Below, one piece after another: positions 38,687 through 48,823 of a stretch of DNA of 64,000 nt. Each line of letters opens with the position of its first letter. Within the stretch, counting starts at the first letter, position 1. The notes beneath the pieces are model-generated. The model saw only the letters and a program-made list of their open reading frames with translations, was not told the origin of the DNA and searched no databases. Both the position numbers and the translations under genes were made by a program. The stretch comes from Acidimicrobiia bacterium (GTDB lineage Bacteria; Actinomycetota; Acidimicrobiia; IMCC26256; PALSA-610). The DNA is taken from contig BPGH01000001.1 in assembly GCA_026002935.1 (NCBI GenBank), forward strand, positions 1,289,965 through 1,353,964, read 5' to 3'.

Positions 38687-39490
38687 ATGCGCCACGGTCT
38701 GGAGGGTTCCGTCGTCCTGGTCACCGGCGCGTCGTCGGGGATCGGGGAGGCGTGCGTCGCCCGGCTCGCCCGCGAGGGCGCGCGCGTCGTCGGCCTCGAC
38801 GTCGTCGAGCCGGCGCGCGACCTCGAGTTGCCGGAAGCGGCCGAGCCGGCCGCGTTCGTGCAGGCGGACGTGCGCGACGAGGAGGCCGTGCGGGGCGCGG
38901 TCGAGTCGGTGCTCGACGCGTACGGCCGGCTCGACGGGCTCGTCACCGCGGCGGGCGTCGCGGGCGGCGGGCCCGTGCACCTGCTCGACCGCGGCGAGTG
39001 GCAGCGCGTCCTCGACGTCAACCTCACGGGGACGTTCCTGTGCGCCAAGCACGCGCTGGCCCGGATGCTGGAGCAGGAGCCGCGCGACGGCGAGCGCGGG
39101 TCGATCGTGACGATCGCGAGCGTCGAGGGCCTCGAGGGCACCGCCGGCGGCAGCTCGTACAACGCGTCGAAGGGCGGCGTCGTGATCCTCACGAAGAACC
39201 TCGCGATCGACTACGGCGGCCGCGGGATCCGTGCGAACGCCATCTGCCCCGGGTTCGTCGAGACGCCGCTGCTCGAGGGCGTGTTCGGCACCGAGGGGAT
39301 GGAGGCCGTGCGCGAGTCGATCCGCCGCGAGCACAAGCTGCGGCGGCTCGGCCGGCCCGACGAGATCGCGGCCGTCGCCGCGTTCCTCCTGTCGCCCGAC
39401 GCGTCGTTCGTCAGCGGCCAGGCGATCGTCGTCGACGGCGGGTACACCGCCGGGCGCGACCACGGGGTGACCGAGCTGCTCGGCCTCTAG
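38687..39490 (+). CDS. SDR family oxidoreductase (FabG-like)
   Basis: This 267-residue short-chain dehydrogenase has [11 protein letters not shown] for NAD(P), a catalytic Ser in [10 protein letters not shown] and [10 protein letters not shown] as Tyr-x-x-x-Lys. The C-terminal [16 protein letters not shown] is typical of FabG-like reductases acting on 3-hydroxyacyl or similar alcohols. It ends nine bases before the acyl-CoA mutase gene and may act on the same acyl-CoA pathway. Confidence 0.88.
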   Translation: MRHGLEGSVVLVTGASSGIGEACVARLAREGARVVGLDVVEPARDLELPEAAEPAAFVQADVRDEEAVRGAVESVLDAYGRLDGLVTAAGVAGGGPVHLLDRGEWQRVLDVNLTGTFLCAKHALARMLEQEPRDGERGSIVTIASVEGLEGTAGGSSYNASKGGVVILTKNLAIDYGGRGIRANAICPGFVETPLLEGVFGTEGMEAVRESIRREHKLRRLGRPDEIAAVAAFLLSPDASFVSGQAIVVDGGYTAGRDHGVTELLGL

Positions 39491-39493
39491 CAT
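39488..39493 (+). promoter_or_regulatory. -10 element of the acyl-CoA mutase gene (leaderless)
   Basis: TAGCAT, whose TAG is the stop of the SDR gene, is followed by six bases and the ATG at 39500. Confidence 0.5.
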
Positions 39494-39499
39494 GGCCGC

Positions 39500-41130
<1,631 letters not shown>

Positions 41131-41131
<1 letters not shown>

Positions 41132-41784
41132 TGCCGCTCGACCCGCACCTCCTCGGGATCGCGCGCCGGGTCAAGGGGTTCATGCCCGACGACGAGGGCC
41201 TCGCCCTGCACGAGGCCGCGCTCGCCGCGGGCCGCATCGGGCCGCTGCTCGAGATCGGCACCTACTGCGGCAAGTCGGCGGTCTACCTGGGCGCGGCGGC
41301 ACGCGCCGCCGGCACCGTGCTGTTCACCGTCGACCACCACCGCGGCTCGGAGGAGAACCAGCCCGGCTGGGAGCACCACGACCCCGAGGTCGTCGACCCG
41401 CGCACCGGCCGCATGGACACGCTGCCGTTCTTCCGGGCCACGATGGAGGAGTCGGGCCTCGAGGACGTCGTGATCGCCGTCGTCGGCCCGTCGGTCACCG
41501 TGGCGCGCGCCTGGCGCACCCCGGTCGGCTTCCTGTTCGTCGACGGCGGCCACGCCCTCGACGTCGCGATGGCCGACTACGAGCACTGGGGCCCGCACCT
41601 GCTGCCGGGCGGCACGCTCGCGATCCACGACGTGTTCGAGGACCCGGCCGAGGGCGGCCAGGCGCCGTTCGAGGTGTGGAAGCGCGCGGTGGGCGACGGC
41701 TTCGAGCCGATCTCGACGACCGGTTCGCTGCGCGTGCTGCGCCGGCCGCCCGGCGTCCACCACCCGCCGGTTGCGGTCCCGTAA
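41131..41784 (+). CDS. Class I SAM-dependent methyltransferase (Methyltransf_24-like)
   Basis: This 217-residue protein has the SAM-binding [18 protein letters not shown], an acidic end of strand 2 (TVDHHRG) and [21 protein letters not shown], the pattern of the Methyltransf_24 group. [12 protein letters not shown] follows. The ATG overlaps the mutase stop by one base (TGATG), so the two are coupled. The substrate is unknown. Confidence 0.8.
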
Positions 41785-41787
41785 CCT
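41782..41787 (+). promoter_or_regulatory. -10 element of the lipoprotein gene
   Basis: TAACCT lies eight bases before the GTG at 41796 and overlaps the TAA stop of the preceding gene. Confidence 0.4.
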
Positions 41788-41795
41788 CCGCCGCC

Positions 41796-42437
41796 GTGCG
41801 ACGGACCTCGACTCCCGCCGCCTGCGCGGCGGCCGTGCTCCTGGCCGGGCTGCTCGGGCTCGCCGCGTGCGGCGGCGACGACGAGCCCGCCCCGGCGGCC
41901 GACGACGCGGCGACGACCACCACCGGCGAGGCCCCGGCCCCCACCGACGCGCCGTCCGACACGACCGGCGACACCACCGGCGACACCGCCGACGGGGGAG
42001 CCGGTGACGGGGCGGTCCTGACCGGCGCCGACGTGTGCGCCGCCGTCACCGCCGACGCGGTCGCGGCCGCAACGGGCCTCGAGATCACCGGTGCCGAGGC
42101 GCCCGAGCGCGACACCCCGCAGTGCAGCTACACCTACGGCGACGCCGGCCCCTCGTCCAACCTGACGATCGCGTGGATGCGTCCCGACGAGGACCTCGGG
42201 GGCCGGGCCGGCACCGACGGCTTCGCGTACGTCGTGGAGCTGAACCGCGCCCTGGCCACCGACGAGGAGGTCGAGCTCGACGCCGGTGACGAGGCGGTCC
42301 GGCTGACCGGCTCCGGCCTCCACCTCGGCGTCGTGCGGGTGGGGGACCGGGTCTTCACCGTCACGGTCCCGGCCGCCGACGCCGGCCCCGAGGCGGCCGA
42401 CGCCCTCGTCGGCGCCGTGGCGCAGGCGTTCGCCTGA
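41796..42437 (+). CDS. Secreted lipoprotein (DUF3558-like)
   Basis: This 213-residue lipoprotein has a signal peptide ending in the lipobox LAAC followed by GGDDE. A Thr/Asp-rich linker (about 30-70) leads to a globular domain with ADVCAAVTADAVAAATG, a PQCSYTYGD cysteine (disulfide with the earlier Cys likely) and a beta-rich rest. The layout resembles actinobacterial DUF3558-type lipoproteins. Function is unknown. Confidence 0.75.
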   Translation: MRRTSTPAACAAAVLLAGLLGLAACGGDDEPAPAADDAATTTTGEAPAPTDAPSDTTGDTTGDTADGGAGDGAVLTGADVCAAVTADAVAAATGLEITGAEAPERDTPQCSYTYGDAGPSSNLTIAWMRPDEDLGGRAGTDGFAYVVELNRALATDEEVELDAGDEAVRLTGSGLHLGVVRVGDRVFTVTVPAADAGPEAADALVGAVAQAFA

Positions 42438-42468
42438 GCCGGCCGCCGTCGGCCGGCGCGCCGGACGG

Positions 42469-43620
42469 TCAGTCGACCCGGCGGACCCCGGCCCGGCGTT
42501 CGGCCTCGATCGCGGCGCCCGCCTCGATGAGCTCGTCGGCGGTGAGGCCGGCCGGCAGGCCCTCGCCGCGGAACAGGCCCGCGGTCGGGCCGGTGCCGCC
42601 GAGCGCGTTCGCGGCGAGCACGACCGCCGCGCTGTTCCAGGTGGGGTGCTCGGCCGTGTAGTACTCGCCGGGCTCGTGGAAGCGCTCCTGCGCGAAGTTC
42701 ATGCCGGTCCAGTAGGCGCCGTCGTCGTGGCGGAGGAACTGCACCCACGTGAACAGCTCGAGGGCGCGCTCGTGCAGGCCGATGGCGTCGAGCGCCATCA
42801 CCAGCTCGCAGGTCTCGGCCGCGGTGACCCACGGCTGGTCGGAGACGCAGCGCACCCCGCGCCCGGGGGCGACGAACGTGTCCCACTTCGCGGCGATGCG
42901 CGCCTCGGCCGCGTGGCCGCGCAGCACGCCGCCGAGGATCGGGTAGTACCAGTCCATCGCCCAGCGCTCCTTGTCGAGGAAGCGCTCCGGGCGGTGCGCG
43001 ATCGCGATCGCGAGCGAGCCGAGCGACAGCTCCCAGTCGGGGCGCTCGCGGCCGAGGCGCTCCGCCGCCGCGATCGCGCAACGCAGCGACGAGTAGATGG
43101 AGGACGAGCCGGTGAGCAGCGCCCCCCGCCCCTCGGTGCGGGCCGGGTCGGCGTCCCACTCGATCTCGCCGGTCGGGTGCTGGTGGTCGAGCGCGAAGTC
43201 GATCGCCCGCTCGACGACCCCGAACATCTCCTCGAGGAACCCGGTGTCGCCGGTGCACAGGTAGTGGTGCCACACGCCGTTGGCGACGTAGCAGGTGACG
43301 TTCGTGTCGAGCGCGGGGTCCTTCACCGCGTCGCCCTGGTAGTAGGCGTGCCACGACCCGTCGGGGCGCTGCATCCGCACGAGCCACTCGTAGGCGCGCT
43401 CGGCCGCCGCGAACGCGTGGCCGACGTCGAGGGCCATCGCGGCCTCGACGAGGTTCCACGGGTCGGTCTGCCCGCCCTCGACCCACGGGATGTTGCCGTC
43501 GGGCTGCTGCACGGCCGCGATCGCGTCGACCGTCTGCGCCACCTGCGCCGCGGTGACGACACCCGGGACCTCGGGGAGCGGCGCCGGCGTGCGGCGGCCG
43601 CCGTCGGTGGTGGTGCTCAC
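42469..43620 (-). CDS. Prenyltransferase/squalene-cyclase-like toroid protein
   Basis: This 383-residue protein is built of alpha/alpha-toroid repeats: VQQPDGNIPWVEGGQTDPWNLVEAAMAL, MQRPDGSWHAYY and LRHDDGAYWTGMNF are Q-x-D-G-x-W type repeats as in squalene-hopene cyclases and prenyltransferases. No D-x-D-D-T-A protonation motif is seen, so it is not a normal cyclase. It is the last gene of a coupled operon after a glycosyltransferase and a methyltransferase, suggesting a polyprenyl- or glycolipid-related role. GTG at 43620 overlaps the upstream stop and follows GGGGGAAG; ATG at 43638 is possible. Confidence 0.7.
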   Translation of the reverse strand: MSTTTDGGRRTPAPLPEVPGVVTAAQVAQTVDAIAAVQQPDGNIPWVEGGQTDPWNLVEAAMALDVGHAFAAAERAYEWLVRMQRPDGSWHAYYQGDAVKDPALDTNVTCYVANGVWHHYLCTGDTGFLEEMFGVVERAIDFALDHQHPTGEIEWDADPARTEGRGALLTGSSSIYSSLRCAIAAAERLGRERPDWELSLGSLAIAIAHRPERFLDKERWAMDWYYPILGGVLRGHAAEARIAAKWDTFVAPGRGVRCVSDQPWVTAAETCELVMALDAIGLHERALELFTWVQFLRHDDGAYWTGMNFAQERFHEPGEYYTAEHPTWNSAAVVLAANALGGTGPTAGLFRGEGLPAGLTADELIEAGAAIEAERRAGVRRVD

Positions 43621-44363
43621 AGGCTTCGCTTCCCCCATCTCGCCATCCCCGGCGGGACCTTCTCCCCGTACACGACGAGGCTCTTGCCGAGCACGGGGTT
43701 CAGCACCCGCTCGGCGACGCGGGCCCAGCGCGGGTCGCGTTCGATCAGTCCGCACAGGAAGTCGTGGTAGCGCCGTACCGGCGCGGCGTCGGCGTTGTCG
43801 ACCCCGTACGCGCACTTCAGCCACCAGTACGGCGAGTGGAACGCGTGGGCGTGGTGCGAGCCGCGCAGGAACAGCCCGGCGCGCTCGAGCTTCGACTCCA
43901 GCTCGCGGCGGCGGTAGATGCGCACGTGCCCGCCCGGCGTGTCGTGGTACCGGTGGTCGAGGGACCAGCAGACCCGCTCGGGCCAGGACGTCGGCACGGT
44001 CACGGCGACCCGCCCGCCGGGCCGCAGCACGCGCACGACCTCGACGATCGCGCGCTCGTCGTCCCAGATGTGCTCCAGCACCTCCGACACGACGACCCGG
44101 TCGAACGAGCCGTCGGGGAACGGCAGGTCGAGCGCGTCGCCGTTGACGGCGCCCGCCCAGACCTCGGGGCCGACCTCGCCGGTGTCGAGCATGGCCCCCG
44201 CCACGGCGCACGCGTCCTTCAGGTCGGCCGCCGAGTAGTCGAGCGCGGTGACACGGGCGCCCCGCCGCATCGCCGCGAAGGCGTGCCGGCCGCCGCCCGC
44301 CCCGAGGTCGAGCAGGCGTTCACCGCGCGCCAGCCCGAGCCGGTCGAAGTCGACGGTCAGCAT
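43617..44363 (-). CDS. Class I SAM-dependent methyltransferase
   Basis: This 248-residue methyltransferase has RLLDLGAGGGRHAFAA for SAM, an acidic strand-2 end (VTALDYSAADL), DALDLPFPDGSFDRVVVSEVLEH and LRPGGRVAVTVP. The C-terminal part (about 150-248) has Trp/Tyr-rich sequence (HSPYWWLKCAYG) typical of lipid- or sugar-modifying enzymes. It lies four bases after the glycosyltransferase and overlaps the toroid protein gene. Confidence 0.85.
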   Translation of the reverse strand: MLTVDFDRLGLARGERLLDLGAGGGRHAFAAMRRGARVTALDYSAADLKDACAVAGAMLDTGEVGPEVWAGAVNGDALDLPFPDGSFDRVVVSEVLEHIWDDERAIVEVVRVLRPGGRVAVTVPTSWPERVCWSLDHRYHDTPGGHVRIYRRRELESKLERAGLFLRGSHHAHAFHSPYWWLKCAYGVDNADAAPVRRYHDFLCGLIERDPRWARVAERVLNPVLGKSLVVYGEKVPPGMARWGKRSL

Positions 44364-44367
44364 CCGG

Positions 44368-45675
44368 CTATCGGATCCCTGCGTCGTGCCGGCGCCGCGC
44401 GTGCGCCTCGAGCTCCAGGTAGTAGTGCTCGGCCGTGCCCTCGGCGGTACGCCGCCAGGTGAACCGGTCGAGCACGCGCCGCCGCCCGCCCTCCGCCAGT
44501 CGGTGGCGCAGGCCGGCGTCGTCGAGCACGTCCACGAGGGCGCGGGCGAGCGCGTCGGGGTCGCCGGGCGGCACCGTCACCGCGGCCTCGCCGGAGGGCC
44601 CGACCACCTCCGGCAGCGCGCCGCCGGTGGTCGTCACGAGCGGGACGCCGCAGGCCATCGCCTCGATCGCCGGCAGCGAGAAGCCCTCGTACAGCGACGG
44701 GACGACGGCGATCTCCGCCTGCGCGTACAGCTCCACGACCCGCTCGTCGCTCACGCCGCTCACGAACTCGACCGCGCCCTCGAGGCCGAGACGCTCGATC
44801 TGCGCCGGCACGGCGCTGCGGTGGCGGGGCCGTCCGATCACGACCAGGTGCGCGTCGGGGCGCTCCACCCGCACCTTGGCGAGCGCGTCGATCAGGTACG
44901 ACAGGCCCTTGAGCGGCACGTCCGCGCTCGCCGTCGTCATCAGCCGCCCCGGCACCCGCGCCACGTGCGGCAGCGGCCGGAACTGCCGCTGGTCGACGCC
45001 CACCGGCACGACGTGCAGCGTCTCCTCCGCGACGCCCATCTGCGCCACGATGTCCCGCTTCGAGTTCTCGGACACGGTCAGGTGCCGCGGCAGCCGGCGC
45101 GCGACCTGCGTCTGCATCCGCAGGAACCCGTACCAGCGGCGCAGGGTGAGCCTCCGCCACGGGGTGGTCGCGTGGGCGAGGTCGAGGTCGCGGTCGACGG
45201 TGATCGGGTGGTGGAGCGTGTGCACGAACGGCCAGCCGTCGCGCACGAAGCCGAGCAGGCCGCGCCCGAGGCACTGGTTGTCGTGCACGATGTCGAACTC
45301 GTGGCGGCGGTCGCGCAGCCGCCGGTACACCCGCCGGCTGAACGCGTACGGCTCGGGGTAGCCCGACGCGCACATGATCGCGAGCTCCTGGAGGTCGACG
45401 ACCGAGCGCAGCTCGTGGGGCCACGGCACCCGGAACGGGTTCTCCCTCCGGTACAGGTCGAGGCTCGCGACCTTCTCGAGCCGGACCGGCGGGTCGGCGA
45501 CCGGCCACGGCTGGCCGGCGAACATCGTGACCTCGTGCCCGAGCTCGGTGAGCTCGCGCGTCAGGTGGCGGCTGTAGACGCCCTGGCCCCCGCAGTGCGG
45601 GTTGCCGCGGTAGACGAAGAACGCGACCCGCAGCGGGTCGCCCGGGCGCGGCAGGGGAGGGGTGGGGGCCGGCAT
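44368..45675 (-). CDS. Glycosyltransferase family 4
   Basis: This 435-residue GT-B enzyme has an N-terminal acceptor domain (VAFFVYRGNPHCGGQGVYSRHL) and a C-terminal donor domain with the E-x7-E motif in SLYEGFSLPAIEAMACG, followed by PLVTTTGGALPEVVG. HDNQCLGRG and LHHPITVDRDL suggest a lipid-linked or membrane acceptor, but neither donor nor acceptor can be read. It starts the three-gene minus-strand operon. The ATG at 45675 is preceded by CATCCT at nine bases, an imperfect -10. Confidence 0.88.
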   Translation of the reverse strand: MPAPTPPLPRPGDPLRVAFFVYRGNPHCGGQGVYSRHLTRELTELGHEVTMFAGQPWPVADPPVRLEKVASLDLYRRENPFRVPWPHELRSVVDLQELAIMCASGYPEPYAFSRRVYRRLRDRRHEFDIVHDNQCLGRGLLGFVRDGWPFVHTLHHPITVDRDLDLAHATTPWRRLTLRRWYGFLRMQTQVARRLPRHLTVSENSKRDIVAQMGVAEETLHVVPVGVDQRQFRPLPHVARVPGRLMTTASADVPLKGLSYLIDALAKVRVERPDAHLVVIGRPRHRSAVPAQIERLGLEGAVEFVSGVSDERVVELYAQAEIAVVPSLYEGFSLPAIEAMACGVPLVTTTGGALPEVVGPSGEAAVTVPPGDPDALARALVDVLDDAGLRHRLAEGGRRRVLDRFTWRRTAEGTAEHYYLELEAHARRRHDAGIR

Positions 45676-45779
45676 GAAGTGACCAGGATGGAGGGGATGC
45701 GCGGCCCGAGGCAAGCCACCCACCCGAACGCCGCGCACCGGGAGCAACCCGGCCGGGCCGCCCGGCCGGCCCCGCCGGG

Positions 45780-45785
45780 TACGTT
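45780..45785 (+). promoter_or_regulatory. -10 element of the S9 peptidase gene (leaderless)
   Basis: TACGTT is followed by six bases and the GTG at 45792. Confidence 0.55.
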
Positions 45786-45791
45786 TCGGCC

Positions 45792-47546
45792 GTGATCTCC
45801 GCCGCGATGGTCGCCCGGTCGGCGTCGGTGGCCGATCCGCGCTGGTCGCCGTCGGGCCGCCGGCTGGGGTGGACGGTGGCGCACGACGGCCGGGCCGACG
45901 TCGTGGTGGCGCCCGCGGACGGTTCCGGCCCGCCCGTGGTCGTGACCGCCGACACGGGCGTGGGCGGCGGGTGGTGCTTCGCGTCCGACGACGAGCTGGT
46001 CGTGGCCGGGGCCGACGGGCGGCTCCACGCCGTCCCCGCCGCCGGGGGCCCGCCCCGGCCGCTCACCCACGAGGGCCGCGCGGCCGCGCCCGCCGTCTCG
46101 GCGCGCGGCGAGGTGGCGTTCGTCTGCGAGCGACCGCAGGCCTGCGACGTCGCCGTCGTGCCCCTCGACGGCTCGCAGTGGCCGCGGCGGGTGTCGGCCG
46201 CCGACTACGCGTGGGACCCGGCGTGGTCGCCCGACGGGCGGCTGCTCGCCTGGCACGAGTGGGACCTGCCGGCGATGCCGTGGGACGGGTCGCGCATCGT
46301 GGTGCGCGACGCCGACGGGCGGGCCGCCCCCGTCGCGGGGGGCGCGGACGTCGCCGTCGGCCAGCCCCGGTTCTCCCCCCGCGGCGACCGCCTCGCGTAC
46401 GTGTGCGACGCGGACGGCTGGGCGACGGTCTGGACCTGCACGCCCGACGGCGGGGACGCCGCGCCGGTGCTGCGCGAGGCGTGCGAGCACGCGGAGCCGG
46501 CGTGGGGGCCGGGGCAGCGGTCGTACGCGTGGTCGCCGGCGGGTGACGCCCTCGCCTGGTGCCGCAACGAGTCGGGGTTCGGCCGGCTCGTCGTCGCGCC
46601 GCCCGGCGCCCGCTCGGCGCGCGAGCTGTCGAAGGGGTGGCACCGCGGCATCGACTGGGGGGCGGCGGGGATCGCGTGCGTGCGCAGCGGCGCCGTCACG
46701 CCCCCGCAGGTCGTGGTGCTCGCCGCCAACGGGTCGGCGCGCCGGGTCGTGGCGCGCGGGCCGGTCGGCGGCTTCGAGGCCGCCGGGCTCGTCGAGCCGC
46801 GCGCCGTGTCGTGGCGGTCGGGCACCGCGGACGTCCACGGGCTCCTGTACCGGCCGGCGGGCCGCCCGTCGCCGCCGCTGCTCGTGCACGTGCACGGCGG
46901 CCCCACCGGGCAGGCGCTCGCGGACTGGAACGCGCGGGTGCAGTGGTTCGTGTCCCGCGGCTGGGCGGTCCTCGCGCCGAACGCCCGCGGCTCGACCGGG
47001 CACGGCCGTGCCTACACGCAGGCGCTCGCGGGCCGGTGGGGCGACCGCGACGTCGCCGACGTCGCGGCGGGCGTGCGCCACGCGCTGAAGGAGGGCTGGG
47101 GCGACCCGCGCCGGGTCGTGGTGATGGGCGGCAGCGCCGGGGGCATGACGGCGCTGCTCCTCGCGGCGCGGCACCCCGACCTCGTCCACGCGGTGATCAC
47201 GCCGTACCCGGTGACGGACCTGCTCGACCTCGCGGCGACGACCCACCGCTTCGAGTCGGGCTACCACCTGCGCCTCGTCGGCCCGCTCCCCGACGCCCGC
47301 GACCGGTACGTGGAGCGCTCGCCGCTCACGCACGCGGACGCGATCCGGGCACCGGTGCTGGTGTTGCACGGCGACCGGGACACCTCGGTGCGGCCCGAGC
47401 AGTCGGCCGCGCTGGCGGCGCGCCTCGGCGCCGCGTGCGAGCGCGTCGTCTACCCCGGCGAGGGCCACGGGTGGAGGCGCGCGGCGACGCTGCTCGACGA
47501 GCTGACGCGGATCGAGGCGTTCTGCGCGCGGTGGCTCCCGGGATGA
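45792..47546 (+). CDS. S9 family prolyl oligopeptidase
   Basis: This 584-residue cytoplasmic serine peptidase has an N-terminal beta propeller (about 1-330, WD-like repeats such as DPAWSPDGRLLAWHEWD) and a C-terminal alpha/beta-hydrolase domain. The oxyanion region is VHGGPTGQ, the nucleophile lies in VVMGGSAGGMTALLL, Asp in HGDRDTSVRPEQ and His in GEGHGW. It cleaves short peptides, probably after proline or acyl residues. The stop overlaps the next hydrolase gene (ATGA). Confidence 0.9.
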   Translation: MISAAMVARSASVADPRWSPSGRRLGWTVAHDGRADVVVAPADGSGPPVVVTADTGVGGGWCFASDDELVVAGADGRLHAVPAAGGPPRPLTHEGRAAAPAVSARGEVAFVCERPQACDVAVVPLDGSQWPRRVSAADYAWDPAWSPDGRLLAWHEWDLPAMPWDGSRIVVRDADGRAAPVAGGADVAVGQPRFSPRGDRLAYVCDADGWATVWTCTPDGGDAAPVLREACEHAEPAWGPGQRSYAWSPAGDALAWCRNESGFGRLVVAPPGARSARELSKGWHRGIDWGAAGIACVRSGAVTPPQVVVLAANGSARRVVARGPVGGFEAAGLVEPRAVSWRSGTADVHGLLYRPAGRPSPPLLVHVHGGPTGQALADWNARVQWFVSRGWAVLAPNARGSTGHGRAYTQALAGRWGDRDVADVAAGVRHALKEGWGDPRRVVVMGGSAGGMTALLLAARHPDLVHAVITPYPVTDLLDLAATTHRFESGYHLRLVGPLPDARDRYVERSPLTHADAIRAPVLVLHGDRDTSVRPEQSAALAARLGAACERVVYPGEGHGWRRAATLLDELTRIEAFCARWLPG

Positions 47547-48184
47547 CGCCCGAGATCGCGTTCCAGGGGCCGCGGCGCGGCGCGGACCGGGCGGTGCTGC
47601 TCGCGCACGGTGCGGGCGGCGACATGGACGCGCCCGCGCTCACGACCGTCGCGGACGCGCTCGCCGACGCCGGGATCCCCTCCGCGCGCTTCCGGTTCCC
47701 CTATCGCAGCGCCGGGCGGCGCGCGCCGGACCGCGCGCCGGTGCTCGCCGCCGCGGTGCGGGAGGCGGCGGCCCGGCTCGCGCGCCGCACGGGGCTGCCC
47801 CCCGCGCGGATCGTGCCCGGCGGGCGGTCGATGGGCGGGCGGGTCTGCTCGCTCGTCGTCGCCGACGAGGAGGACCCGCTGCCGGCCCTCGGGCTCGTGC
47901 TGCTCGGCTACCCCCTGCACCCGCCCGGGCGGCCCGACCGCCCGCGTGCCGAGCACTTCCCCCGCATCCGGGTCCCCTGCCTGTTCGTGCACGGCACCCG
48001 CGACGCGTTCGCCACGCCGGCCGAGCTGCGGGCCGCGGCGCGCCGCATCCGCGGCCGGGTCGCGTGGCACTGGATCGACACCGCCGACCACGGGTTCCGG
48101 CCGCTGAGGTCGAGCGGGCGCTCGCCCGACGACGTGCTCGCCGACGCCGCGGCGGCCGTGGTGCGCTTCGTCGCGGGCTGCTGA
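47543..48184 (+). CDS. Alpha/beta hydrolase (KANL3/Tex30-like)
   Basis: This small hydrolase has 213 residues. LLAHGAGGDMDAP is the oxyanion loop, VPGGRSMGGRVCSLV the nucleophile elbow (G-x-S-x-G), CLFVHGTRDAFAT the Asp region and TADHGF the His. The layout matches the Tex30/KANL3-type dienelactone-hydrolase-like family of unknown substrate. It is coupled to the S9 peptidase by a four-base overlap. Confidence 0.85.
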   Translation: MTPEIAFQGPRRGADRAVLLAHGAGGDMDAPALTTVADALADAGIPSARFRFPYRSAGRRAPDRAPVLAAAVREAAARLARRTGLPPARIVPGGRSMGGRVCSLVVADEEDPLPALGLVLLGYPLHPPGRPDRPRAEHFPRIRVPCLFVHGTRDAFATPAELRAAARRIRGRVAWHWIDTADHGFRPLRSSGRSPDDVLADAAAAVVRFVAGC

Positions 48185-48269
48185 GCCGGCGCACCCGACC
48201 GGGTGGCCCCGGCGGCGCGGACCGCGCCCGGATCCCGGGCGCGCGCACCTCGGGTGGGAGACTGCACCC

Positions 48270-48791
48270 GTGCGGGTCGACCGCTGGTTCGCGTTCGTGG
48301 ACCTCTCGGGGTTCACGTCGTTCACCGACGAGCACGGCGACGACGAGTCGGTCCAGGTCCTGACGCAGTTCCGGCAGTGCGTCCGCACGGTGGCGACCGA
48401 CTTCGGCGTCCGCATCGCGAAGTGGCTGGGCGACGGGTGCATGCTCGTGTCGGTCGAGGCGCGCCAGCTCGTCGCCGCGGTCTGCGAGCTCGAGCGGATC
48501 GTCGACGCCGTGGGGTTGCCGCTCAGCATCCACGCCGGCATGGCGGGCGGCCCCGTCATCCTCCTCGAGGGCGACGACTACACCGGCGGTCCCGTCAACC
48601 TCGCGTCCCGGCTCGCGGACGTCGCCGGCCCCCACGAGATCCTCGCGACGCCGGACCTCGCCGCCGCCGCGCCGCCCGGCACGCCGTGCGCGCCGGCCGG
48701 GTTCGTCAGCGTCTCGGGCCTGCACCAGCCCGTGGAGGTCGTCCGGCTCGGGTGCACGGTGGGCGCGGTACCGCCCGGCGCCGGGCCGTGA
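48270..48791 (+). CDS. Stand-alone class III nucleotide cyclase domain
   Basis: This 173-residue protein consists of a single class III cyclase catalytic domain, with no sensor or membrane part. FVDLSGFTSFTD holds the first metal Asp, AKWLGDGCMLV the substrate Lys and second metal Asp, and GGPVNLASRL the transition-state Asn/Arg pair, so it may be active. Adenylate cyclase is more likely than guanylate because of the Lys, but this is inference. It must dimerise to work. GTG at 48270 has GAGACT six bases upstream, not a TANNNT. Confidence 0.75.
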   Translation: MRVDRWFAFVDLSGFTSFTDEHGDDESVQVLTQFRQCVRTVATDFGVRIAKWLGDGCMLVSVEARQLVAAVCELERIVDAVGLPLSIHAGMAGGPVILLEGDDYTGGPVNLASRLADVAGPHEILATPDLAAAAPPGTPCAPAGFVSVSGLHQPVEVVRLGCTVGAVPPGAGP

Positions 48792-48810
48792 CCCGGCAGG
48801 TGCCCCCGGG

Positions 48811-48816
48811 TACCCT
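48811..48816 (+). promoter_or_regulatory. -10 element of the crotonase gene at 48824 (leaderless)
   Basis: TACCCT is followed by seven bases and the ATG. Confidence 0.5.
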
Positions 48817-48823
48817 CGCCCGG

